Assembly: GCF_001514195.1 (NCBI RefSeq)
Contig: NZ_KQ948735.1
Span: 547,413 to 611,412 of the forward strand
Direction: 5' to 3'
From: Streptomyces griseorubiginosus
Lineage (GTDB): Bacteria; Actinomycetota; Actinomycetes; Streptomycetales; Streptomycetaceae
Length of the DNA: 64,000 nucleotides
Part shown: in pieces, positions 25,568 to 33,143 of the stretch
How the letters are laid out: the number at the start of each line of letters is the position of its first letter
Numbering within the stretch: the stretch's first letter is position 1
The notes under the pieces: generated by a model
Told to the model about the DNA's origin: nothing
The model's database searches: none
Seen by the model: only the letters and a program-made list of their open reading frames with translations
Made by a program: the position numbers and the translations under genes

Positions 25568-27106
25568 ATGGCAGAGCCGCAGCCCGTCCTGGAGATGACG
25601 GGCATAGTCAAGGAGTTTCCGGGGGTCAGGGCTCTGTCGGGCGTCGACTTCCGGCTCTTCCCCGGCGAGATCCACGCCCTGATGGGCGAGAACGGGGCCG
25701 GGAAGTCCACTCTGATCAAGGTGTTGACCGGGGTCCACACCCTGGACGGCGGCACCATCACCCTGGACGGGAAGCCCGTGCGGATCGGCAGCCCGCTGCA
25801 GGCGCAGCAGGCCGGCATCAGCACGGTCTACCAGGAGGTCAACCTCTGCCCCAACCTGTCGGTCGCGGAGAACATCTTCATCGGACGTGAACCCACCCGC
25901 GCGGGCCGCATCCAGTGGAAGCGCATGCGCAGCGAGGCGGCGAAGCTCGTCGACCGCCTCGGACTCGACGTCGACGTCACCGCACCCCTGTCCGCCTACC
26001 CGCTGGCCGTGCAGCAACTGGTCGCCATCGTGCGGTCGGTGGGCACCGGCGACAGCGACGGAGAGGGCTCCGGCACCAAGGTGCTGGTCCTGGACGAGCC
26101 GACGTCCAGCCTCGACCGCGACGAGGTCCTCGAACTGTTCCGTCTGATGCGGCAGTTGAGGGACGAAGGCGTCGCGATCCTGTTCGTGTCGCACTTCCTC
26201 GACCAGATCTACGAGGTCTGCGACCGGATGACCGTCCTGCGCAACGGCGCCCTGGTCGGCGAGCACATGGTCCGCGACCTCGACCAGGTCGGGCTGATCG
26301 AGCTGATGATCGGCAAGGCACTGGACCAGCTGGAGGAACTCCACGACCAGCAACTGCACGCGGATGTCGGTGAGCCGCTGCTGAAGGCGGAGGGCCTCGG
26401 AAGGACCGGCGGTGTCGCCCCCTTCGACCTGGAGATCAAGAAGGGCGAGGTGGTCGGACTCGCCGGCCTGCTCGGCTCCGGCCGTACCGAACTGGCCCGG
26501 CTGCTCTTCGGCGCCGACCAGCCGGACAGCGGCAAGCTGACCGTCGGCGGCGAAGCGGTGTCGATGAGCGCCCCGAACGACGCCATCGGCGCCGGAATCG
26601 CGTTCTGCTCGGAGAACCGCAAGACCGAGGGCCTGGTCCCCGATCTCACCGTGCGGGAGAACATCATCCTCGCGCTCCAGGCGGCCCGCGGCTGGACACG
26701 GCCCATTCCCGCCTCCCAGCGCGACGAACTCGTCGCCAAGTACATAGCGGCGCTGGACATCCGCCCCGCCAACCCCGAAGCCCGGGTGGGGCAGTTGAGC
26801 GGCGGAAACCAGCAGAAGGTGCTGCTCGCCCGCTGGCTGATCACCCAGCCGAAACTGCTGATCCTGGACGAGCCGACCCGCGGCATCGACATCGGCGCCA
26901 AGACGGAGATCCAGAAGCTGGTGGTCTCCCTCTCCGAGGACGGCATGTCCGTGCTGTACATCGCGGCCGAACTGGAGGAAGTGCTCCGGCTCAGCCACAC
27001 CATCGGAGTGCTGCGCGACCGCAAGCTGGTGGCGCAGCTCACCAACGGGCCCGAGATCACCACCAGCAAGATCCTCGAGACCATCGCGAGCGGAGAACAC
27101 CAGTGA
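25568..27106 (+). CDS. YtfR-like sugar ABC transporter ATPase
   Basis: 512 residues from ATG 25568 (CGAGGAGCG before it). Duplicated ATPase: first Walker [10 protein letters not shown] near residue 43, then VLDEPTSSLDRDEV; second domain with GLLGSGRTELARLLFG, signature [14 protein letters not shown] and [13 protein letters not shown]. An acidic insert EELHDQQLHADVGE separates the halves. It overlaps the following permease by 4 bp. Partner of the binding protein at 24448. Confidence 0.92.
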   Translation: MAEPQPVLEMTGIVKEFPGVRALSGVDFRLFPGEIHALMGENGAGKSTLIKVLTGVHTLDGGTITLDGKPVRIGSPLQAQQAGISTVYQEVNLCPNLSVAENIFIGREPTRAGRIQWKRMRSEAAKLVDRLGLDVDVTAPLSAYPLAVQQLVAIVRSVGTGDSDGEGSGTKVLVLDEPTSSLDRDEVLELFRLMRQLRDEGVAILFVSHFLDQIYEVCDRMTVLRNGALVGEHMVRDLDQVGLIELMIGKALDQLEELHDQQLHADVGEPLLKAEGLGRTGGVAPFDLEIKKGEVVGLAGLLGSGRTELARLLFGADQPDSGKLTVGGEAVSMSAPNDAIGAGIAFCSENRKTEGLVPDLTVRENIILALQAARGWTRPIPASQRDELVAKYIAALDIRPANPEARVGQLSGGNQQKVLLARWLITQPKLLILDEPTRGIDIGAKTEIQKLVVSLSEDGMSVLYIAAELEEVLRLSHTIGVLRDRKLVAQLTNGPEITTSKILETIASGEHQ

Positions 27107-28179
27107 CCACCCCCTCCCGCTGGCGAGCACTGACGCGCCATCACCTCTTCTGGCCGGTAGCGGTCCTGGTCGCCCTGCTGCTCGTCAACGTCCCCTTCAC
27201 GCCCGACTTCTTCGCGATCCACATGACGAACGGCCACCTCTACGGCAGCCTCGTCTCGATCGTGCTGTTCGGTTCGCCCCTCATCCTGGTGGCGGTCGGC
27301 ATGACCCTGGTCATCGCCACCGGCGGCATCGACCTGTCGGTCGGCGCCGTGGTCGCCATCACCGGGGCCCTGACCTGCTCGTACATCAGCCACCAGGCTG
27401 ACCAGAACGCCCTGTCCGGCGTGTTGCTGGCGATGGGTCTCGGCCTGGTGGCGGCGGTCGTCTGCGGTCTGTGGAACGGCTTCCTGGTCGCCCGGATGGG
27501 CATCCAGCCCATCATCGCGACCCTCATCATCATGGTCGCCGGCCGGGGCGTGGCCCAGCTGATCACCGACGGCCAGATCATCACCGTCAACAGCGATCCG
27601 TACCAGCTGATCGGCGGCGGCTACTGGCTGACCCTGCCCTTCTCCATCTTCGTGGTGGCCGCCGTCGTGGCCGTCACCGTGGTGCTGACCCGCCGTACGG
27701 CCCTCGGCCTGCTCGTCGAGGCGGTCGGCGGCAACGCCGAGGCCAGCCGCCTGGTCGGCATCAGGTCCCGTCGTATCAAGATCATGGTGTACGTGTTCTG
27801 CGCCGTGTCCGCCGGTATCGCGGGCCTGATGATCAGCTCCAACACCTCGGCCGCGGACGGCAACAACGCCGGCCTGTGGATCGAGCTCGACGCGATCCTC
27901 GCCGTGGTCATCGGCGGCACCTCGCTGCTCGGCGGCCGCTTCTCCATCGGCGGCACGGTGATCGGGGCCCTCGTCATCCAGACCCTGACCACCACGATCT
28001 ACACCATCGGCGTGCCGACCCAGACCAACCTGGTGTTCAAGGCCGCCGTGGTCATCGTCGTCTGCCTGCTCCAGTCCCCGAAGTTCCGCGCCAAGGTCTT
28101 CGGCGCCCGCGCGAAATCCGCCGCCCCGGCCGCGCCCGCCGCACCGGCCGAGGCCGCTCCCAAGATGGAGGTGTCGTGA
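27103..28179 (+). CDS. YtfT-like sugar ABC permease
   Basis: 358 residues, GTG at 27103 overlapping the ATPase stop. Eight to ten hydrophobic helices; CUT2 permease signature GMTLVIATGGIDLSVGAVVAITGAL near residue 65 and GIQPIIATLIIMVAGRGVAQL near 145. A hydrophilic Ala/Pro-rich C-terminus ends in KMEVS. Like YtfT, it pairs with a second permease (next gene), unlike single-permease ribose systems. Confidence 0.92.
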   Translation: MTTPSRWRALTRHHLFWPVAVLVALLLVNVPFTPDFFAIHMTNGHLYGSLVSIVLFGSPLILVAVGMTLVIATGGIDLSVGAVVAITGALTCSYISHQADQNALSGVLLAMGLGLVAAVVCGLWNGFLVARMGIQPIIATLIIMVAGRGVAQLITDGQIITVNSDPYQLIGGGYWLTLPFSIFVVAAVVAVTVVLTRRTALGLLVEAVGGNAEASRLVGIRSRRIKIMVYVFCAVSAGIAGLMISSNTSAADGNNAGLWIELDAILAVVIGGTSLLGGRFSIGGTVIGALVIQTLTTTIYTIGVPTQTNLVFKAAVVIVVCLLQSPKFRAKVFGARAKSAAPAAPAAPAEAAPKMEVS

Positions 28180-29201
28180 TGAGTGCGACCACCCGGACCC
28201 CCACGACACCGGAGAGCCGGACCACGTCCACGTCCGCGCGCCTGCTGGGCGACCGGCGGCTGCCCGTCCTGGTCACCGCCGGCCTGTTCCTCGTGATGTA
28301 CATCGCGGGCCTCAGCCGCTACCAGAACTACGGCTTCGGCGAACCGCAGGTGTTCCTCAACCTGTTCATCGACAACAGCTATCTGCTGGTCGCCGCCGTC
28401 GGCGCCACCTTCGTCATCATGTCCGGCGGAATCGACCTGTCCGTGGGTTCCGTGATCGGCTTCACCACCATGCTCACCGCCTGGCTGGTGCAGGACGTGG
28501 GCCTGCCCCTGCTGGTCGTCGTGCCCATCTCCCTGAGCGTGGGCGCGTTCGGCGGCTTCCTCATGGGCTACGTGATCCACAACTTCGAGATCCAGCCGTT
28601 CATCGTGACCCTCGCCGGACTCTTCCTCTTCCGCGGTCTGTGCCTGGTCATCAGCAAGGAGTCGATCGCCATCAGCGACTCGGCCGTGAGCAGCCTGGCC
28701 GAGACACGGATATCGCTCGGCGTGGGAGACCTGTCGATCGGTGCCGTGGTGGCCCTGGTGGTCCTGGGCGTCGCCTTCTACGTCCTGCACTACACGCGCT
28801 TCGGGCGCCGTGTGTACGCCATTGGCGGCAACGAGCAGTCGGCCCTGCTGATGGGGCTCCCGCTGGGCGGCACGAAGATCGCGGTCTACACGATGAGCGG
28901 CTTCTGCTCCGCGCTCGCCGGTCTCCTCTTCATGCTCTACATCCAGTCCGGTGACCCCTTGCACGCCGTGGGCATGGAACTCGACGCGATCGCCGCGGTC
29001 GTCATCGGCGGCACCCTGCTGACGGGCGGCTCGGGCTATGTCCTGGGAACCCTCTTCGGCGTCCTCGTGCTCGGCCTGATCAAGAGCATCATCCAGTTCG
29101 AGGGCACCCTCAGCTCCTGGTGGACGAAGATCGCCACCGGAGTGCTGCTCTGCGCGTTCATCCTGGTCCAGCGGGCCATGACGGCCCGTAAGGCGACCTG
29201 A
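28179..29201 (+). CDS. YjfF-like sugar ABC permease
   Basis: 340 residues; ATG 28179 overlaps the previous stop (TGATG). Helices begin near residue 30 (PVLVTAGLFLVMYIAGL); conserved GATFVIMSGGIDLSVGSVIGFTTML and EIQPFIVTLAGLFLFRGLCLV; near the C-terminus MELDAIAAVVIGGTLLTGGSGYVLGTLFGV. It completes the heterodimeric channel. A strong hairpin lies 44 bp after the stop, closing the operon. Confidence 0.92.
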   Translation: MSATTRTPTTPESRTTSTSARLLGDRRLPVLVTAGLFLVMYIAGLSRYQNYGFGEPQVFLNLFIDNSYLLVAAVGATFVIMSGGIDLSVGSVIGFTTMLTAWLVQDVGLPLLVVVPISLSVGAFGGFLMGYVIHNFEIQPFIVTLAGLFLFRGLCLVISKESIAISDSAVSSLAETRISLGVGDLSIGAVVALVVLGVAFYVLHYTRFGRRVYAIGGNEQSALLMGLPLGGTKIAVYTMSGFCSALAGLLFMLYIQSGDPLHAVGMELDAIAAVVIGGTLLTGGSGYVLGTLFGVLVLGLIKSIIQFEGTLSSWWTKIATGVLLCAFILVQRAMTARKAT

Positions 29202-29244
29202 GGCGACGCGACGCAGCTCGCTCCGGCGATCTTCGCGAGGCGGT

Positions 29245-29287
29245 TTCGGCGCGATGGGGCGGATCATCCGCAATCCGTCGCGCCGAA
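29245..29287 (+). terminator. Terminator of the YtfQ-type operon
   Basis: TTCGGCGCGA (29245-29254) pairs perfectly with TCGCGCCGAA (29278-29287); inside the loop GCGGAT-C-ATCCGC forms a second perfect hairpin, and GGCG/CGCC extends the outer stem. Confidence 0.75.
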
Positions 29288-29361
29288 CTCGCCGGTCCGC
29301 ACACAACCTTCACACAAGTCCTCGGGATTCCTGCTCCCGGGGCCCATAACCTTCCCGCGTC

Positions 29362-30804
29362 ATGGACTACTGCGACCCGTGCCGACGGCACCTCAACGGC
29401 GCCCTCGCCTGCCCGGGGTGCGGCACCCCGATCGAAGCGCTGGGCACGGCACGCGCGCCGTACGACCCGAGCCCGTCCGGTTCCCACGGGGGCATGGCGG
29501 GGCTGTACGCGGGGGGTGCGGCGGGCGGGTACGGCGTCCAGGTCCCGTACGACACGACCGCTCCCGTCGGCGGGCACGGCGGCGGGGGATACGTCACGCC
29601 GGCGCCAGCGGCGTCCGAGGCTTCGTACGGCGGGGCCGTCGGGGCGGTGCCGGGTGGCTCGGGGTACGGCGGAGCCACCGGGGCGGTGCCGGGTGACCCG
29701 GGGTACGGCGGAGCCGCCGGGGCGATGCCGGGTGACCCGGGGTACAGCGGGGCCGCCGGGGCGGTGCCGGGTGACCCGGGGTACGGCGGAGCCGGCCACG
29801 GCAGCGTGCCCTACCCGAACGGTTCCACGGGCGGCGAGTCGAGCGCGGGTCGCGCTCCAGCGCTTGCGGCCGCGGGTGCGGACTCCGGCTCCGGTCTCGG
29901 GCCCGGCTTCCCTCTTGATGCCGGTTCCGGCGCGGGCTCTGGTGTCGGTCCGGGCGGCGACCCGGGTCCGGGTCCCGGCGCGGACTCGGGGTTCGGCTCG
30001 GGCTCAGGTCTCGGCTTCGACCCGGGTGCAGGCGCCGGTTCCAGTGCCGGGTCCGGGTCCGGTCCCGGACTGGGCCCCGGAGCCGGCCCCGACGCGCAGG
30101 CCGACTCGTCGGGCGCCGGTGACGAAACCGCCCCCGCGGACGACACCCCGGCCGAGGGGCGGGCCTCCCGGCGGCGCGCGCGGGGCCGAGACGCCGAGGA
30201 CGCGGGTGCCGAGTACACGGGGAGCGCGGACGGCCCCGACCGCTCCCGCCACCCCGAGGACGACGACCAGGGCAGTCACGGCGAGGACGACTACGACGAG
30301 GACCCCGACTCCTCCAGTGGCGGAGCCAGTCGGCGAGACCGAAAAGCCGCGGCCCACCGCCGGCGTCGCCGCAGGACCCTGCTGATATCCGCCGGCTTCG
30401 TGCTCGCGGCCGGCGGTCTGAGCCTCGCGGAGCTGGGCATGGACGCCCCGGGATCCGCCCCGAAACCGGCGACGGTGGGCGAGGATTCGGCCGAGGGCGG
30501 CGCGTCCCCGGACGCGAGCGAAGCGACGTCGACGGCCACCGACTCGGGCGGAGCCGCTGCTTCGGCGTCCCCTTCGTCGTCCGCCTCCGCATCCCCCTCC
30601 GCTTCCGCGTCCAAGAGCGAGGACGCGAGCAAGAGCCCCGCCCCCCGGCCGACGGCCACCACGAGTCCGGGCGCCTCGACCCCCAGGGCGACGGCCACAG
30701 CGACGAACGGCGGCTCGGCCCCCACGGCCGCCCCCACGACAACGGCCCCGAGCCCGACCGCGTCCCCCACCCAGTGCGACCGCTTCCTCTGGTGGTGCAC
30801 CTAG
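29362..30804 (+). CDS. SCO2400-type zinc-ribbon, single-pass membrane protein
   Basis: 480 residues. It starts with a zinc ribbon (CDPCRRHLNGALACPGCGTP), followed by long Gly/Pro/Ser-rich sequence, a basic stretch (RRRRRR near residue 330), one transmembrane helix (TLLISAGFVLAAGGLSLAELGM), a Ser/Thr/Ala/Pro-rich outer segment and the terminal signature QCDRFLWWCT with two cysteines. Head and tail signatures match the Streptomyces family named for SCO2400; its function is unknown. Residues 94-145 hold four 13-residue repeats. The topology suggests a cytoplasmic metal-binding head and an extracytoplasmic tail. Confidence 0.8.
   Translation: MDYCDPCRRHLNGALACPGCGTPIEALGTARAPYDPSPSGSHGGMAGLYAGGAAGGYGVQVPYDTTAPVGGHGGGGYVTPAPAASEASYGGAVGAVPGGSGYGGATGAVPGDPGYGGAAGAMPGDPGYSGAAGAVPGDPGYGGAGHGSVPYPNGSTGGESSAGRAPALAAAGADSGSGLGPGFPLDAGSGAGSGVGPGGDPGPGPGADSGFGSGSGLGFDPGAGAGSSAGSGSGPGLGPGAGPDAQADSSGAGDETAPADDTPAEGRASRRRARGRDAEDAGAEYTGSADGPDRSRHPEDDDQGSHGEDDYDEDPDSSSGGASRRDRKAAAHRRRRRRTLLISAGFVLAAGGLSLAELGMDAPGSAPKPATVGEDSAEGGASPDASEATSTATDSGGAAASASPSSSASASPSASASKSEDASKSPAPRPTATTSPGASTPRATATATNGGSAPTAAPTTTAPSPTASPTQCDRFLWWCT
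29641..29796 (+). repeat. Four 39-bp tandem repeats inside the SCO2400-type gene
   Basis: Four in-frame copies of a 39-bp unit encode GAVPGxxGYGGAx with small variations (the first has GS in place of DP, the third M and S substitutions). They probably arose by slippage and vary in number between strains. Confidence 0.8.
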
Positions 30805-30843
30805 ACCTGGCCCTGGCCCGTCTTGCGTCCGCGGCCCGGCGGG

Positions 30844-30939
30844 GGCTGGTCGCGCAGTTCCCCGCGCCCCTAGGGGGTTGCAGCTCGAACCGGCCTGGGC
30901 CGTACCCACTCAGGGGCGCGGGGAACTGCGCGACCAGCC
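30844..30939. terminator. 28-bp perfect inverted repeat, bidirectional terminator
   Basis: The arms 30844-30871 and 30912-30939 are exact reverse complements (28 bp) around a 40-nt loop, between the convergent SCO2400-type and MarR genes. The right arm carries the sequence GGGGCGCGGGGAACTGCGCG that recurs near 44102 and 58939. Confidence 0.8.
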
Positions 30940-30973
30940 ACAACGCACCCGCACCCGGCAACCGCGAAACGGC

Positions 30974-31408
30974 CTACGCGTCCCGCATCCGCCGCAAAAG
31001 ATCCCGCAACGACTCCCGCTCCCCCTGGGACAACCCCGTAAGCGGCTCCCGGGCAAACCGCAGCCCTTCCCGCAGCGACCGAGCCACCCGCACCCCTTCC
31101 TCCGTCGCCGCCGCCACCTTCACCCGCCGGTCCGCCGGGTCGGGCCGCCGCTCCACCAGCCCGCGCGCCTCCAGCCGGTCCACGATCCCGGTGACGTTGG
31201 ACGGCTCGCATTTCAGTTTTTGCGCCAGCTTGCGCATGGGCAGCGGCTCAAGGGACAGCAGACTCAACAGTCGCGCCTGCGCCCCGGTGAGGGCGTGTTC
31301 CGCGGCCGCGTCCTCGTAGTCCGAGTAGAAGCGGGCCACCACATCGCCGATGAGTTCCACGACTTCCATGGTCAGTGGATCCGGCCGGGTCTTGTGAGGT
31401 GTGGGCAT
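30974..31408 (-). CDS. MarR-family transcriptional regulator
   Basis: 144 residues from ATG 31408; a GTG three codons upstream is possible. Winged-helix signature: LTGAQARLLSLLSLEPLPMRKLAQKLKCEPSNVTGIVDRLEARGLVERRPDPADRRVK. The N-terminal redox cysteine of OhrR is absent, so despite an ohr gene 1.2 kb away it is unlikely to be a peroxide sensor of that class. It is divergent from the reductase at 31509, and a 54-bp dyad fills the spacer, so it probably represses both. Confidence 0.9.
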   Translation of the reverse strand: MPTPHKTRPDPLTMEVVELIGDVVARFYSDYEDAAAEHALTGAQARLLSLLSLEPLPMRKLAQKLKCEPSNVTGIVDRLEARGLVERRPDPADRRVKVAAATEEGVRVARSLREGLRFAREPLTGLSQGERESLRDLLRRMRDA

Positions 31409-31426
31409 GCCCACCACAGTACCTCT

Positions 31427-31480
31427 TTACTTGACAACCTGAAATATCCAGAGGCATGGTTGTTTCAGGTACTGAAGTAA
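31427..31480. promoter_or_regulatory. 54-bp dyad, predicted double MarR operator
   Basis: Arms 31429-31444 (ACTTGACAACCTGAAA) and 31463-31478 (TTTCAGGTACTGAAGT) match in inverted orientation at 12 of 16 positions, with TTAC and GTAA closing the outside. Each arm could be one MarR dimer site; it overlaps TTGACA at 31431 and lies between the two start codons. Confidence 0.65.
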
Positions 31481-31508
31481 ATCGCAGTGATTCTCGAAAG
31501 GCTCTGTC

Positions 31509-32507
31509 ATGATCAACCGCGAATGGCACCTGCTCAGCCGTCCCGTCGGCTGGCCCAAGCCCGAGGACTTCGCCCTGGTCGAGGCGGAGGTCCGGCAGCC
31601 CGGCGAGGGACAGGTCCTGGTGCGGAACAAGTACCTCTCCGTCGACCCGTACATGCGCGGCCGCATGAGCGCCGCGAAGTCGTACGCCGCCCCCTTCGAG
31701 CTGAACAAGGTCATGCAGGGCGGCGCGGTCGGCGAGGTCGTCGCCTCGAACGCCGAGGGTGTCGCCGTAGGCGACCACGTCCTGCACTTCAACGGCTGGC
31801 GCGAGTACGCCACCTTCGACGCCAAGCAGGCCGTCAAGGTCGACGCCGACGCCGCGCCCCTGTCCACCTACCTCGGTGTCCTCGGCATGACCGGCCTCAC
31901 CGCCTACGCCGGCCTGCTGCGCACCGCGTCCTTCAAGGAGGGCGACTCGGTCTTCGTCTCCGGCGCCGCGGGTGCCGTCGGCAGCCAGGTCGGCCAGATC
32001 GCCAAGCTCAAGGGCGCCTCCCGCGTCATCGGCTCGGCCGGCTCGGACGAGAAGGTCAAGCTGCTCGTCGAGGAGTACGGCTTCGACGCGGCCTTCAACT
32101 ACAAGAACGGCAAGGTCAGCGACCAGCTGCGCGAGGCGGCCCCGGACGGCGTCGACGTCTACTTCGACAACGTCGGCGGCGACCACCTCGAGGCCGCCAT
32201 CGGCTCCCTGAACCAGGGCGGCCGGATCGCGATCTGCGGGATGATCTCGGTCTACAACAACACCGAGCCGGCCCCCGGTCCGCGCAACCTCGCGCGGCTG
32301 ATCCAGACCCGTGGCCGTATCGAGGGCTTCCTGGTCGGCGACCACTACGACCTCCAGCCGCAGTTCGTCTCCGAGGTCGGCCCGTGGGTGGCCTCCGGGC
32401 AGCTGAAGTACCGCGAGACGGTCGTCGAGGGCATCGAGAACAACCTGGAGGCGTTCCTCGGGGTCCTGCGCGGCGACAACACCGGAAAGATGATCGTCAA
32501 GCTGTGA
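31509..32507 (+). CDS. NADP-dependent medium-chain reductase (CurA/YncB-like)
   Basis: 332 residues from ATG 31509 (GAAAGG upstream). Zinc-free MDR of the leukotriene B4 dehydrogenase/quinone-reductase branch: YLSVDPYMRGRMS, then VMQGGAVGEVV, the nucleotide fold GAAGAVGSQVGQIAKLKG and DVYFDNVGGDHLEAAI. Such enzymes reduce alpha,beta-unsaturated ketones, aldehydes or quinones with NADPH. Divergent from the MarR gene, and probably induced when the MarR protein binds an electrophile or phenolic ligand. Confidence 0.9.
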   Translation: MINREWHLLSRPVGWPKPEDFALVEAEVRQPGEGQVLVRNKYLSVDPYMRGRMSAAKSYAAPFELNKVMQGGAVGEVVASNAEGVAVGDHVLHFNGWREYATFDAKQAVKVDADAAPLSTYLGVLGMTGLTAYAGLLRTASFKEGDSVFVSGAAGAVGSQVGQIAKLKGASRVIGSAGSDEKVKLLVEEYGFDAAFNYKNGKVSDQLREAAPDGVDVYFDNVGGDHLEAAIGSLNQGGRIAICGMISVYNNTEPAPGPRNLARLIQTRGRIEGFLVGDHYDLQPQFVSEVGPWVASGQLKYRETVVEGIENNLEAFLGVLRGDNTGKMIVKL

Positions 32508-32514
32508 CCCTGTG

Positions 32515-32618
32515 CTGGACTTCCGGCATGCGGTAACTTCTTTCCGAATCCCGCCGTCGATCGTGGGCGCGAGTCGCGGTGGACCGAGGAGGAAGACACC
32601 CGCATGCCGGAAATCCAG
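32515..32618. repeat. 19-bp inverted repeat whose right arm covers the ohr start codon
   Basis: CTGGACTTCCGGCATGCGG (32515-32533) and CCGCATGCCGGAAATCCAG (32600-32618) are complementary at 18 of 19 positions, 66 nt apart. The right arm contains the ATG of the Ohr gene, and the RBS (GAGGAGG) is in the loop, so the transcript leader could hide its own start codon. Confidence 0.65.
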
Positions 32619-33026
32619 CAGTCCGACGTCCTGTACACCGCCGTCGCCACCGCCGAGAACGGCCGTGACGGCCGGGTCGCCACCGCGGACGGCAGGCTCG
32701 ACGTCATCGTCAACCCGCCCAAGGAGATGGGCGGCAGCGGTGCCGGCACCAACCCCGAGCAGCTGTTCGCCGCCGGATACAGCGCCTGCTTCCAGGGCGC
32801 CCTCGGTGTCGTCGCCCGTCAGGAGAAGGCCGACGTCTCCGGCTCGACGGTCACCGCGAAGGTCGGCATCGGCAGGAACGCCGACGGCTTCGGACTGATC
32901 GTCGAGATCTCCGCGACCATCCCGAACACCGACCCGGCCACGGCCCGGGCCCTCCTGGAGAAGGCCCACCAGGTCTGCCCGTACTCGAAGGCGACCCGCG
33001 GGAACATCTCCGTGACCCTCGCCTGA
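32604..33026 (+). CDS. ohr: Organic hydroperoxide resistance protein (Ohr)
   Basis: 140 residues from ATG 32604, behind GAGGAGGAAG. OsmC/Ohr fold with both reactive cysteines: first in LFAAGYSACFQGAL, second in KAHQVCPYSKATRGN; the Arg/Glu partners and NPPKEMGG loop are present. It reduces organic and fatty-acid hydroperoxides using dihydrolipoyl or low-molecular thiols. It lies 96 bp after the reductase on the same strand, so it may be read from its promoter as well. The leader's inverted repeat is unusual for this gene. Confidence 0.92.
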   Translation: MPEIQQSDVLYTAVATAENGRDGRVATADGRLDVIVNPPKEMGGSGAGTNPEQLFAAGYSACFQGALGVVARQEKADVSGSTVTAKVGIGRNADGFGLIVEISATIPNTDPATARALLEKAHQVCPYSKATRGNISVTLA

Positions 33027-33046
33027 CGAGGCTCGTTGGGCCTACC

Positions 33047-33090
33047 AGGCGCGGGCGGCACCCCTGGACGTGGGGCGGCCGCCCGCGCCT
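33047..33090. terminator. Terminator between ohr and the convergent serine hydrolase
   Basis: AGGCGCGGGCGGC (33047-33059) and GCCGCCCGCGCCT (33078-33090) are perfect 13-bp arms with an 18-nt loop, starting 20 nt after ohr. A second GCGGCC/GGCCGC hairpin follows near 33099. Confidence 0.75.
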
Positions 33091-33143
33091 GCCGTCTGCG
33101 GCCGAGGCCGCAGGAGCCGCCGCCCCCAGGGCGGCCCCCACGG

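Noticed and set aside
29641..29796. CRISPR-like direct repeats
   Set aside because: Repeats are contiguous, in frame and without spacers; they encode protein repeats.
30974..31408. MarR protein as OhrR
   Set aside because: No N-terminal reactive cysteine and it is divergent from a reductase rather than ohr.
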